NCBI GenBank assembly: GCA_037200975.1
Contig: JBBCGI010000001.1
Location: 2,108,001 to 2,172,000 of the forward strand
Direction of reading: 5' to 3'
DNA from: Pseudomonadota bacterium
GTDB lineage: Bacteria > Pseudomonadota > Gammaproteobacteria > Steroidobacterales > Steroidobacteraceae
Length of the DNA: 64,000 nucleotides
Shown here one piece after another: positions 11,878 to 21,200 of this stretch (within the stretch, counting starts at the first letter, position 1; every line of letters begins with the position of its first letter). The notes under the pieces were generated by a model. It was not told where the DNA came from, made no database searches, and saw nothing but the letters and a program-made list of their open reading frames with translations. Position numbers and translations under genes: made by a program.

Positions 11878-11973
11878 GGGCGGAGGATACCGTATGAATT
11901 GCGCGGTCCTGTAAACCCAAACGGTCTCTGGGCAGTCTCAAGAACACAAGCCTCGCAATCCGGGAGAAATCGC

Positions 11974-12828
11974 ATGCGTTCCAGATACTGGTTGATCCTC
12001 CTTGCCGCGGGTCCGGCCACCGCTTTCGCGTGGGGCGACTGTGATTTCCGCGCCGATCGTTCCGCCGGCATCGATGCCAAGGGCGTCGAAAAAGTCGTGA
12101 TCCGCACGGGCGCTGGCGACATGAAAGTCGTCGGCCGCGGCAATGCCGTGCGCATCGAAGCTCGTGGAGTCGCCTGCGCCGCCAAGCAGGAATTGCTGGA
12201 CGGCACACAGATCACCGTGCGCCGCGAAGGCAACGTGGTTTACGTCGAGACTGCAATGCCGCAGAACGACGGCGGCTGGAATTGGGGCCGCGGCGAATAC
12301 GCATACATAGACATCGGCATCGCGTTGCCCTCCAACCTTCCGGTCGAGGCGACGGATTCCAGCGGCGACGCCGTCTTCGAGGATCTCAAGGCGCTGCAGG
12401 TGCAGGACAGTTCGGGCGATCTGGAAATCAGCCGGATCGCCGATCTCGCCGACGTCAACGACAGCTCGGGCGATCTCGAAGTCGATTCCGCCGGCAGCGT
12501 GCGGGTCCGCGACAGCTCGGGCGATATAGAGATCGAGGGTGTCCGCGGCGACGTGGACGTGGTGCAGGACAGCTCGGGCGATATCCATGTCGAGACGGTC
12601 GCCGGGAACGTCCGGGTCGAGCAGGACAGCTCGGGCGACATCCGCGCGGAAAACGTCAAGGGCAGCTTCGTGGTCGACTCGGACAGTTCGGGCAGCATCT
12701 TCGCCGTGAACATCAGCGGCGATTTCACGGTGAGTGACGACAGCTCCGGCGACATCGAACACGATTCGATCGGCGGCAGGGTGACGATTCCGTCGGACAA
12801 GCGCCGCGACGAAGCAGTCGAGCGGTAG
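11974..12828 (+). CDS. Exported DSSGD-repeat protein, DUF4097-like
   Basis: 284 residues. Signal peptide to about residue 20 (ATAFAWG), then a beta-rich domain and about eight copies of a unit centred on DSSGD(L/I)xxE spaced about 18-20 residues apart between residues 125 and 275. This pattern is typical of DUF4097/DUF2807-type parallel beta-helices, one turn per repeat. Likely periplasmic or surface located; function unknown. Start ATG at 11974 with upstream GGGAGAAA as ribosome-binding site. Its stop codon directly abuts that of the convergent exonuclease gene. Confidence 0.78.
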   Translation: MRSRYWLILLAAGPATAFAWGDCDFRADRSAGIDAKGVEKVVIRTGAGDMKVVGRGNAVRIEARGVACAAKQELLDGTQITVRREGNVVYVETAMPQNDGGWNWGRGEYAYIDIGIALPSNLPVEATDSSGDAVFEDLKALQVQDSSGDLEISRIADLADVNDSSGDLEVDSAGSVRVRDSSGDIEIEGVRGDVDVVQDSSGDIHVETVAGNVRVEQDSSGDIRAENVKGSFVVDSDSSGSIFAVNISGDFTVSDDSSGDIEHDSIGGRVTIPSDKRRDEAVER

Positions 12829-13743
12829 TCAGGCCGCCGCACCTGCCTGTTGAAACGACAGCGGCAGCAATGCCAGCCGCTCGGCCTGCTTGCGCAGCAG
12901 CGGGCCGAAATTGTGGCGATCGAAGAATGAGGTGAGCGCAGTCACGTCGGGCGCGCGGCGCGACAGCTCGTGGCGCTGCACGGTGAGCGGCATGTCGCAG
13001 GCGATCTCGGTGAGGCGTCGCGCCAGGAAAGCGGCCTCGCGATGCTCGGCGAGTTTCGCGGCTAGTTTGCTCGCGCCGCGCACCTTGATTTCGGCAACGC
13101 GATCGAGATTGTCGTAGAGCTCTTCGAGCGACACGAATTCCTTCATCAACGCCGCGGCGGTGACGGAGCCGACACCGGGCACGCCCTTGATGTTGTCGAC
13201 ACTGTCGCCCATGAGCGCCAGGAAATCCGCGAAACGCTCGGGCGCGACGCCGAAGCGGTCTTCGATCTGGTGATACCGATAACTGGCGTTGTCGGTGTAA
13301 TCCCAATACACGTCGTTCTCGCGGATGAGCTGCGCGAAATCCTTGTCACGGGTCACGAGGGTCGCGGGCAGACCCTCGCGCCGGCAGCGGGTCGCCAGCG
13401 TGCCGACGATGTCGTCGGCTTCGTATTCGGCATGGCTGAACGCGGGGATGCCTGCATGCCGGCAGAATTCCTGGCAACGCTCGAATTGCAACTTGAGATC
13501 GGCCGGCGGCGGATCGCGATTGGCCTTGTAGGCGGGAAAGATCCGGTTGCGGAACGAGGTAGACAGGCTCTCGTCGAAGGCGACCGCCATGTAACGCGGT
13601 TGCGCGCGTTCGATCAGGTCGCCGAGGAAACGCGCGAAGCCGAAGGTTGCATGTGCGGGATTGCCATCGCGGTCTGTCATGTCCGGCGGCATGGAGTAAT
13701 AAGCGCGGAATACGTAGACCGACGCGTCGATGAGGTAAATCAC
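12829..13743 (-). CDS. 5'-3' exonuclease / flap endonuclease (ExoIX/Xni-like)
   Basis: 304 residues, matching stand-alone 5' nuclease proteins rather than the DNA polymerase I N-domain. Metal-binding acidic motifs are visible: DASVYVFRAYY at the N-terminus, EYEADDIVGTLA, TRDKDFAQLI and MGDSVDNIKG, followed by a helix-hairpin-helix GVPGVGSVTAAALM for DNA binding. Expected role: removal of flaps or RNA primers during repair and replication. The C-terminus (residues 200-304) is less conserved. The stop is immediately next to that of the DSSGD-repeat gene, with no space for a separate terminator. Confidence 0.88.
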   Translation of the reverse strand: MIYLIDASVYVFRAYYSMPPDMTDRDGNPAHATFGFARFLGDLIERAQPRYMAVAFDESLSTSFRNRIFPAYKANRDPPPADLKLQFERCQEFCRHAGIPAFSHAEYEADDIVGTLATRCRREGLPATLVTRDKDFAQLIRENDVYWDYTDNASYRYHQIEDRFGVAPERFADFLALMGDSVDNIKGVPGVGSVTAAALMKEFVSLEELYDNLDRVAEIKVRGASKLAAKLAEHREAAFLARRLTEIACDMPLTVQRHELSRRAPDVTALTSFFDRHNFGPLLRKQAERLALLPLSFQQAGAAA

Positions 13744-13785
13744 GCGCGGATACTAAACGGAAAGAATGAGCCCTGGCGGGCTTCC

Positions 13786-14502
13786 CTAGGCGACGCGCCC
13801 AATCCCGCTGTTGGCCGCACCGCTGTCCGCCGCGGGCTGATGGCGCCGCTCGGCCCGCTGCAATGCGGCGTCCAACATCGTGGCGAACAACTCCGCGGTG
13901 TCATGCAGGCTTTGCGTCGCGAGCCCCAGATCGCGCGGCTTGCGAACGATCTGCTGGCAGCAATTGATCACCTGCGCGTCGCGTGCTTCGTCTACCACCG
14001 ATCCTTCTGCGAGCGCGTGGAGCGCCTTCTCCGGAACGCCACCACGGCGGCACGCCTCACCCCACAGCGGATAGAGCAGGCGCGGCATCCGTTCGAAGAA
14101 CCACAGGTAACCCACCAGTCCCACCGTCGCGCGTTCCACCAGCTGGTAGTGGGCATAGGCGGCAAGCGCGATGGTCTGGGGAAGTGGTGTGAGCGACACG
14201 CTGTCGAGGGCATTGAGCCCGAGCGACCGCAGGTCGTCGAGAAAGGAACGTCCTTGTTCAAAGGCCAGCGCGGGGACCGATAAAAGGTCTTGCCACGCGG
14301 ACCAGTCCTCTGGGGGCACCACGTCGGCTGCGACTTCGCGCAGACGTGAGTGCACATTGATCACATGGTTGAGCTCGAGCAGCAGCTGTCGATGAGTGCT
14401 GGCGCCGAGCTGGCCGCCGCGGAAACGCTCGAGGATTTTCGCCAGTGACGAGGTCCGCGTCAGCATGTCGAACTCGAGGGAAAAAACGTCGGCGCTATTC
14501 AT
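13786..14502 (-). CDS. Helical protein, possibly heme-oxygenase/TenA-like fold
   Basis: About 238 residues from the ATG complementary to 14500-14502; longer starts (14520, 14592) are possible but run into the conserved block upstream of the CHAT gene. The sequence is predicted all-helical, with HRQLLLELNHVINVHSRLREVA, YAHYQLVERATVGLVGYLWFF and HALAEGSVVDEARDAQVINCC. The spacing of His, Glu and Asp recalls TenA or heme-oxygenase-like diiron proteins, but the metal ligands are not all evident. Divergent from the CHAT cluster; whether it belongs to it is open. Confidence 0.55.
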   Translation of the reverse strand: MNSADVFSLEFDMLTRTSSLAKILERFRGGQLGASTHRQLLLELNHVINVHSRLREVAADVVPPEDWSAWQDLLSVPALAFEQGRSFLDDLRSLGLNALDSVSLTPLPQTIALAAYAHYQLVERATVGLVGYLWFFERMPRLLYPLWGEACRRGGVPEKALHALAEGSVVDEARDAQVINCCQQIVRKPRDLGLATQSLHDTAELFATMLDAALQRAERRHQPAADSGAANSGIGRVA

Positions 14503-14545
14503 CCGGACCTGACTTTCCATGGGGCTTTGCGGCGGTCTCCTATGT

Positions 14546-14680
14546 AGTGTCACGACTTCAGGGTTTCTCTCACCTTGCGCTGTCATAACCACAAACTATT
14601 TTCAATCAAGGAGTTACTACAAACCCTGCCTACTTTTTCTAGCCGCGATTGCGGCCGCGCGCAGGTGCCTGTAAACATTG
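14546..14680 (+). promoter_or_regulatory. Conserved upstream region of the first CHAT gene
   Basis: Three blocks match the region before the second CHAT gene with the same order and nearly the same spacing. They are a 30-bp block at 14546-14575 (starting AGTGTCACGACT, ending CTCTCACCT), a 20-bp identical block at 14614-14633 (TTACTACAAACC...), and TTGCGG at 14649 followed after 17 nt by TAAACA at 14672. The last pair can be read as -35/-10 elements. Which sigma factor acts here is unknown. Confidence 0.6.
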
Positions 14681-14727
14681 GCCCCACAACATCGAAGATT
14701 CGCGCCACCCAAGCGCAAAGGCCGGGT

Positions 14728-17700
14728 TTGGCTCCCAAGAACACATCGCCCCTGCGGCTTCGCCTGCTCCAGAGTTTCTGCACTGCCTGGGTGCTTTGCC
14801 TTTCCGGATGCACGAGTGGCTTCGACACGGAGCCGCTGGTCGAGTACTCCACCGAACTCAACATCGAAGGCAACAAGCCCCAGGTGGTGACCCGGCAGTT
14901 GCGGGCGGGTGTCTATCTGCTCGAGATCCGCGAACGCGACATCGATCTGCGCGTCAAGGTGGATGCCGCGACGAGGCACGCGGAACTCACCGATGCGTTT
15001 CTACGCCACGGGCTGCACCGGCTGGTAGTTAGCCTCGAGCAGCCCGCCGTGGTGCGCCTGACCTTGTCCAGCATCGACCAGCGCGGCTGGCGGGGCGCGG
15101 CCGCGATACGCGTGTTGCGCTGGCCGGCGGCGGCAGCCGACGCGCCGCCGGACGAACGGCTGCTCGGCTTCGAGGAACTGGGCAGGAGCAGTGAGCTGGT
15201 CGCGAAATCCGACACCGGATCGTGGCGGGCGGCCATCGCTCCGCTGCGTCAGGCGGCCGCGCACTTCCGCGCCGCCAACGATATCCAGTCGCTGGCCGAG
15301 GCCGAGTACCAGCGTGGCTGGGTCGAATTCAACCTGTTGTTCGATTTCGAATCAGGGCGCCGCACGGCCGAGGATGCGCTGGCGCATTTCAGACAGACGG
15401 ACGACGAGGTCGGGGAAAAACGGGCCGCGATGCTGCTCGGCCTGCACGAATTCAACCTCGCCGCAAAGATGAGCCCGGATGTGCCGCGCACCGAGCAGCG
15501 TGCGCTGCTCGACAAGGCCGCGGAACGGATGCAGGACGCACAGAAGTTTTTCGAGTTGCACGGCCTTCAGACCGACGCGATGTACGCGATCAATCTGGGT
15601 TGTATCCGCGAATCGATTCTCGGCCGCACGGATCTGAACACACGCCTCTACGAGAAGCTGCTCGTGCGCGCGCGTGCGCGTGACGACAAATTCTTCCAGG
15701 CGGCCGCCATCCACAACCTCGCCTTCATCGCCCAGCACAAGGGCGACGTGGTGAAGGCGGCGGCGATGTATGGCGACCTGCTGCCGCTGATCGAGCGCGA
15801 CCGGAATCCGGACATGTACGCGACCATCATCAGCAACCTCGGCTACTCGCTCATCGCGCTGGGCGAGTTCGATCGCGCGCTGGTTCTGCATACCGAAGCG
15901 CTCGACCTTTTTTCCTCGCGCGGCGACGAAAGCCAGACGGCGCGCGAGCTCGGCGCGCTGGCGGCGATTCAGTTCCGCTCGGGCAATGTCGAACGCGCAC
16001 TGGCGACGATCGAAAGCGCACTGCCGCTGTACGAACGCTCACAGGATCGGGACGGACACGTCTCCGCGCTGCGGCTCGCCGGAAATGCCGCGGCCGAGCT
16101 CGGCCAGCACGACCTGGCGCTCGAATATCTGCGCAGCGCGGAGAAACGCGACAAGAACGGGATAACCATCGACCGTACCCGGGTGTTGATCGCCGGCGAG
16201 CTCGGCACTCTGGGGGACCTGCGTGGGGCCGAGACGACGTTGTCCGAGGTGATGCGCACGACCGACGAATCCACTCGCGCCGATGCAATTGCCGAACGTG
16301 CGCGGTTGCGACTGCGTCAACATCGCAATCGCGAAGCCCTCGACGACCTGCACGCGGCGGATGCGATCTACGAGCGACTCAAGCTCGACTTCAATCGCAT
16401 CGACACCAGCTCCGCGCTGGCGCTCGCGTTGCTCGAAGCGGGCGACACCAGGGGCGCCGCCCACGCCGCCGACACGGCGGTGCGGATCGAGACCGGGATC
16501 CGCGTGAAAGCGGCCAACCCGGAAACACGAGCGCGCTTTCTGTCAGCGAGTTACGCACCTTATGAGGCGCGCATCGAAGTGGACCTCGCGGGCGCGAGCC
16601 CGAAAGATCCGGGTGCGATCTGGAAAGCGTTTCGCACCGCCGAAGCGATTCGCGCCCGTTCGCTGGCCGATCGTCTGACACACAGCGAACATGCGGGCGC
16701 CGTTCCGCACGACGAACAGATCGATCGGCTGCGCGAACAGATGACCGCCCTGCAGGTGGATCTCGAAAGGCGCACGCGCAAGCCAAACATGAGCGAGGAC
16801 GCGTTGCTCGAGTTGCGTCGTCGAATCGACGAAACCCGCGCGCGTCTCGAGGCGCGCAGCCTGAGCCGTGGAGTGCAATCCAGTTCCGGTCTGGCGATCG
16901 CCGAATCGCGCGCCGCGGTGCAGGCCGCGTTGCCGGCGGATACCGCCGTGCTGGCGTATTTCGTCGGCGACGTGCGCTCGCACGGCTGGTTGCTGACGCG
17001 CACCGAGCTGCGGCACGTGACGTTGCCCGGCCGGCGCGCGCTGCAAGGTCTGGTCGGCGATTTCGTGCGGCGCCAGAGATCGCGTCTCGATACGCCGTCG
17101 AATGAAGCATTCGCGCCCTTGTTGGGCAACCTGCTCAACGGCGTCAGCGCCAAGCGGCTGCTGATCCTGCCGGACGGTCCTCTCAACGGCCTGCCGTTCG
17201 CCGCGTTGACCATGCCGCACGGCCAACCGCGCGAGCTGCTCATCGACCGCTTCGTGCTGACCGCCGCGCCTTCGCTGGCGCTCGCGATGCGGCCGTCTGT
17301 GCACAGCGCATCGCAACACACCCGCGTGGCCGTAATCTCCGATCCCGTCTATACGCCGGACGACCGCCGTCTGACGGTGGCCGCGCGGGATCAGGTCACC
17401 TATCGCGGCGGCGAAGAGCCCGTCACCGGATTCGCCCGCCTGCCCTATTCCGCCATCGAAGCGCGCGCGGTGGCACGCGCCTTCGAGGGCGCCGAAGTCA
17501 TCGAGCTCACCGGCTTCAATGCGACCGTGCGGCGAGTGATCGAACTGCCGACGCGCGATCTCGACGTGTTGCATTTCGCCACGCACGCCGTGGCGCGCAA
17601 GGATGCGCCGGAGCAGTCGGCATTGTTCCTGACCGAATTCGCGGCCGACGGCACTCCACTGGCTGCCGATCGCCTCACCGCCGATGACATCGCGCGCAGC

Positions 17701-18003
17701 GGACTACGCGCCGACGTCGTGGTGCTGAGCGGTTGCGCCACGGGCGACGGCCGCGAACTGCGCGGCGAGGGCGTGCTCGGACTGACCTACGGGTTCCTGG
17801 CGAACGGCTCGCACACGGTCATCGGCTCGTTGTGGCCGGTCGAAGACGCGTTGACCGCGCGCTTCATGGAAGAGTTCTATGCCGCCTACCGGGTGTCCGG
17901 GCACGCGGCCGATGCCTTGCGAGTGGCGCAGCTGCGCACGCGCGGCACGGCTGCATCCGCCGTGTGGTCGAGTTTCGTGGTGCGTACCAGCGGCTTTCCC
18001 TGA
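14728..18003 (+). CDS. TPR-CHAT caspase-like protease, predicted lipoprotein (copy 1)
   Basis: About 1091 residues from the TTG at 14728, chosen because the signal peptide begins there and the promoter-like blocks lie upstream; an ORF from 14575 is open but would include those blocks. Order: signal peptide with lipobox LSGC (Cys28), a beta-rich domain resembling PPC modules (to about 140), TPR-like helical repeats (about 170-680), a charged helical linker, then a CHAT domain (about 740-1091). The caspase-like dyad is His953 (LHFATHA) and Cys1003 (VVVLSGCATG). CHAT domains are cysteine peptidases often controlled by their TPR arrays. The lipobox implies location outside the cytoplasm, which is unusual. 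Paralogue of the next gene. Confidence 0.88.
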   Translation: MAPKNTSPLRLRLLQSFCTAWVLCLSGCTSGFDTEPLVEYSTELNIEGNKPQVVTRQLRAGVYLLEIRERDIDLRVKVDAATRHAELTDAFLRHGLHRLVVSLEQPAVVRLTLSSIDQRGWRGAAAIRVLRWPAAAADAPPDERLLGFEELGRSSELVAKSDTGSWRAAIAPLRQAAAHFRAANDIQSLAEAEYQRGWVEFNLLFDFESGRRTAEDALAHFRQTDDEVGEKRAAMLLGLHEFNLAAKMSPDVPRTEQRALLDKAAERMQDAQKFFELHGLQTDAMYAINLGCIRESILGRTDLNTRLYEKLLVRARARDDKFFQAAAIHNLAFIAQHKGDVVKAAAMYGDLLPLIERDRNPDMYATIISNLGYSLIALGEFDRALVLHTEALDLFSSRGDESQTARELGALAAIQFRSGNVERALATIESALPLYERSQDRDGHVSALRLAGNAAAELGQHDLALEYLRSAEKRDKNGITIDRTRVLIAGELGTLGDLRGAETTLSEVMRTTDESTRADAIAERARLRLRQHRNREALDDLHAADAIYERLKLDFNRIDTSSALALALLEAGDTRGAAHAADTAVRIETGIRVKAANPETRARFLSASYAPYEARIEVDLAGASPKDPGAIWKAFRTAEAIRARSLADRLTHSEHAGAVPHDEQIDRLREQMTALQVDLERRTRKPNMSEDALLELRRRIDETRARLEARSLSRGVQSSSGLAIAESRAAVQAALPADTAVLAYFVGDVRSHGWLLTRTELRHVTLPGRRALQGLVGDFVRRQRSRLDTPSNEAFAPLLGNLLNGVSAKRLLILPDGPLNGLPFAALTMPHGQPRELLIDRFVLTAAPSLALAMRPSVHSASQHTRVAVISDPVYTPDDRRLTVAARDQVTYRGGEEPVTGFARLPYSAIEARAVARAFEGAEVIELTGFNATVRRVIELPTRDLDVLHFATHAVARKDAPEQSALFLTEFAADGTPLAADRLTADDIARSGLRADVVVLSGCATGDGRELRGEGVLGLTYGFLANGSHTVIGSLWPVEDALTARFMEEFYAAYRVSGHAADALRVAQLRTRGTAASAVWSSFVVRTSGFP

Positions 18004-18106
18004 ACGCCAGCGGCGGCTGGCGAACTATCTACTCAGCGATTTCCGGGATCTGCGACGCGCGTGACGCGCCATCGACTCGTCGCGTTCGCACGAGCCATTT
18101 GTATTA

Positions 18107-18240
18107 AGTGTCACGACTGCCGGTTTTCTCTCACCTGCAGACCTCATCGGCGAAAATATTCTTCGGACGGACTTACTACAAACCCTGCCTACAAATTCCA
18201 CCTGTAATTGCGGCAGAATGCACCGGTCTATAAACACTAG
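18107..18240 (+). promoter_or_regulatory. Conserved upstream region of the second CHAT gene
   Basis: This is the matching copy of the block set at 14546-14680. The 30-bp block is at 18107-18136, the identical 20-mer at 18173-18192, TTGCGG at 18208 and TAAACA at 18231 with the same 17-nt spacer (TATAAACA in this copy). The 18004-18266 gap holds no gene. Conservation of non-coding blocks beside diverged coding sequence suggests a functional promoter or operator. Confidence 0.6.
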
Positions 18241-18266
18241 TCCCCGCCGCGTGAGATCGGCTGCAA

Positions 18267-21200
18267 ATGTCCGTGCGCGATCGCGTCGCAATCTTTTTGG
18301 AAACGTTCTCGCGAATCGGCGTCCCGCAAGTCGTCGTTTGCGTCGCCTTTGTCATGGGCGTAAACGCCTGCTCGAACGGCGTGCGCCAGGATCCGGTGGT
18401 CGAGTTCTCGACCGAAGCGGATGTCTCGGGCGACGAGCAACCCCCGATAACGCGCGATCTGCAGCCGGGCGCGTACCTGATCGAAGTACGCGAGCGGGAG
18501 ATCGACGTGCGCGTCATCATCGACGCTGGCGTGACCCATGCCGAACTGGAAGACAAGACACCGCGGCACGGGTCGCTGTTCAAGGTAGTTAGCCTGGATG
18601 CACCCGGCCAGCTGCGCGTGCGGCTGCGCAGCGTCGATCATCGAACCAAGAGGGGCCACGCCACGCTGCGCATCGCCCGGTGGAAGCGCGGGCTGCGTGC
18701 ATCACCATCCGATCTCGAGCTGGGCTTCCAGGTTTTCGGAGAGGCTTTCGAACAAACCGCGATCGGCAAGCCGGAAGCGGCGGCGCGCGCGGCCGACCGG
18801 ATGCACGAGGCAATTACGCGCTTCGAAGCAGCGCGCGACGATGCGGCGCGCGCGGCGGCGGCTTACGAACTCGCCAATGTGCAATATCTCAGCGACGAGT
18901 GGCCGGCGGCCGTCAGGGCGACGGAGACTGCGACGGAAGCCTATGCGGCCATCGACGATGACGCCGGCGTCCAGAATGCTGCCGCGCTGCGCGCCGCGAT
19001 CGAGCTGGAAATCGCTTCGGGAATGAATCCCGGCACACAACGGGCGGAACAAAAAGGAATGTACGAGGCGGCCGACCGGCGCCTGGCCGAGGCCGCGAAG
19101 TTTTTTGGCGCGCGCGGCATGCCGGTACGTGCGGAATACGCGGTCAACATGCGCGGCATCCGGGCGTTGAACGTCGGCGACTACGATTCCGCCGACGAGT
19201 TTTTCTCGCAGGCCGTCGAGATGGCGGTTGCCAACAAGGACATCTCCGAACAGGCGAAGTCATTGGGAAACCTGGCGTGGGTACGTTATCGCCGTGGGTT
19301 CGTCGCGCAGTCCGCGCTCGAATACGAAAAACTGCTGCCGGTGATCGACAAGGACCTGCAGCCGTACACCTACGCGGTTCTGCTGGCTAACTACGGATTC
19401 GCGCTGATCTCGCTCGGAGACTTCGACCGCGCTCTCGAAGTCCACACCGAGGCTCTCGAGCTGTTCACCAAGGTCGATGACCACGACGAACGCGCCACCG
19501 AGCTGGCCGCGCTTGGCAGCCTGTACTTCCAGATGGGCGACGCGGAACGGGCCCTCGAGACGTTGCGCTCGGCGATCGTGGCGCAAGAGCAGGTCTCGGA
19601 CACGCGCGGCCTTGCAATGACGTTGCGCGTCGCAGGCAACGTTTCCTCGGCGCTCGGATTACACGAGCAATCCCTCGACTACCTGCGCAAGTCTGCGCGG
19701 ATCGACGCAAACCCGAACGGCGTGGCGCGCACCGGCGCCCTCATCGCCGGAGAATTGCGCGCGCTCGGCAAACTGGGGGCGGCCGAGGACGAACTCGCCA
19801 GTCCGCTCGCGTTCCCCAACTCCATCGTGCAAGCCAGCGCGCTGAAGGAGCGCGCATACATCCGGTTGGCACAAGGCGACGAGCGCGCGGCAATCGAGGA
19901 TCTGCGTGCCGCCGACAAACAGTTCGTTGCGTTCGGCTTCGAGTTCGATCGGATCGACACGAATACCGAGCTGTCGCGCCTGCTGCTCGCCCGCAAGGAT
20001 TTCGCCGCGGCCGGCGCCGCCGCGGATGAGGCGATTGCCATCGTGAGCCGGATTCGCGCCAAGTCCGCCAATCCCGAGTGGCGCGCGCGTTTTCTTTCCG
20101 CGCGGTACTCGCCGTTCGAGGCGCGCATCGCGGTCGATCTGGCTGATGTCGAGGGCAATCCGGAGGATGCGGTCTGGCGCGCGTTTCGAACGGCGGAGGA
20201 TGTGCGTGCCCGTTCGCTTGCCGACGAACTCGCCTTCGACGTGCGTGGCGGGATGCGGACCGATGACGCAAATGCCGAAGCGCTGCGCGCGCGCCTTACG
20301 TCGCAACAGCTGCGCCTCGAAGCGCGCATGCAAAGACAGGACGCCGACGATGCGGGCACTCTCGAAGTACGGCGTGCGATCGAGGAAACCCGCGCCCTTA
20401 TCGACCGGCACCGCCTGACGCAAGGCGGCATTGCGGCCGGTGAGCACGTGTTGGCGGCTTCACTTCAGCAGGTACAGAAGCGCCTGCCCGCGCACACCGC
20501 CGTGCTCGCCTATTTTGTGGGCGACACCGCGAGCCATGCCTGGTTGCTGTCGAAGCGCGGATTGCGACATTCGACGCTACCGGGCCGCGAAGTTCTGCAG
20601 CGTGCCGTCGACGACGCGATCGAAGAGATTCGTCGTGCGAAGGCCGGCGACAAGGCGCAGCGCAAATTGTCGGCGATGTTGTTTGGCCAGCTGCTCGAGC
20701 AGAGCGGCGAGAAACGGATGCTCGTCATCCCCGATGGGCTGTTGAACAGTGTGCCGTTCGCGGCGCTGCCGTTCGCGGCGAACGAACCAGCGGCGCTATT
20801 GGACCGCTTCGTGCTGAGTTATGCGCCGTCATTGACACTGGCTCTCATGCCGCCGCGCGCGGCGAGCGCCCACACCGCGCGTGCCGCGGTCGTGTCCGAT
20901 CCGGTATATGCCCCCGACGATCGACGCCTGCAACTCGCCAGCAGTGCGAGCGGCGGAAATTTTCGCGGACCACCGCCGCCCTCCGCCAATCAGCTCACGC
21001 GGCTGCCCTACTCTGCGATGGAAGCAACCGCGGTCGTCAAGGCGTTCGGCAGCGCAGACACGCTGCAGCTCTCCGGGTTCGACGCGACGATCGCGCAGGT
21101 GCGTCAGCTGGCCGCAAACAACCTCGCGGTCTTGCACTTCGCCACGCATGCCCGCGCGCGGCGGGATTCCCCCGAGCAATCGGCGCTCTATCTGAGCGAG

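Noticed and set aside
14614-18192. The CHAT upstream repeats as CRISPR repeats or attachment sites
   Set aside because: Only two copies about 3.6 kb apart, each before a paralogous gene, with no spacers, cas genes or integrase; tandem duplication explains them.
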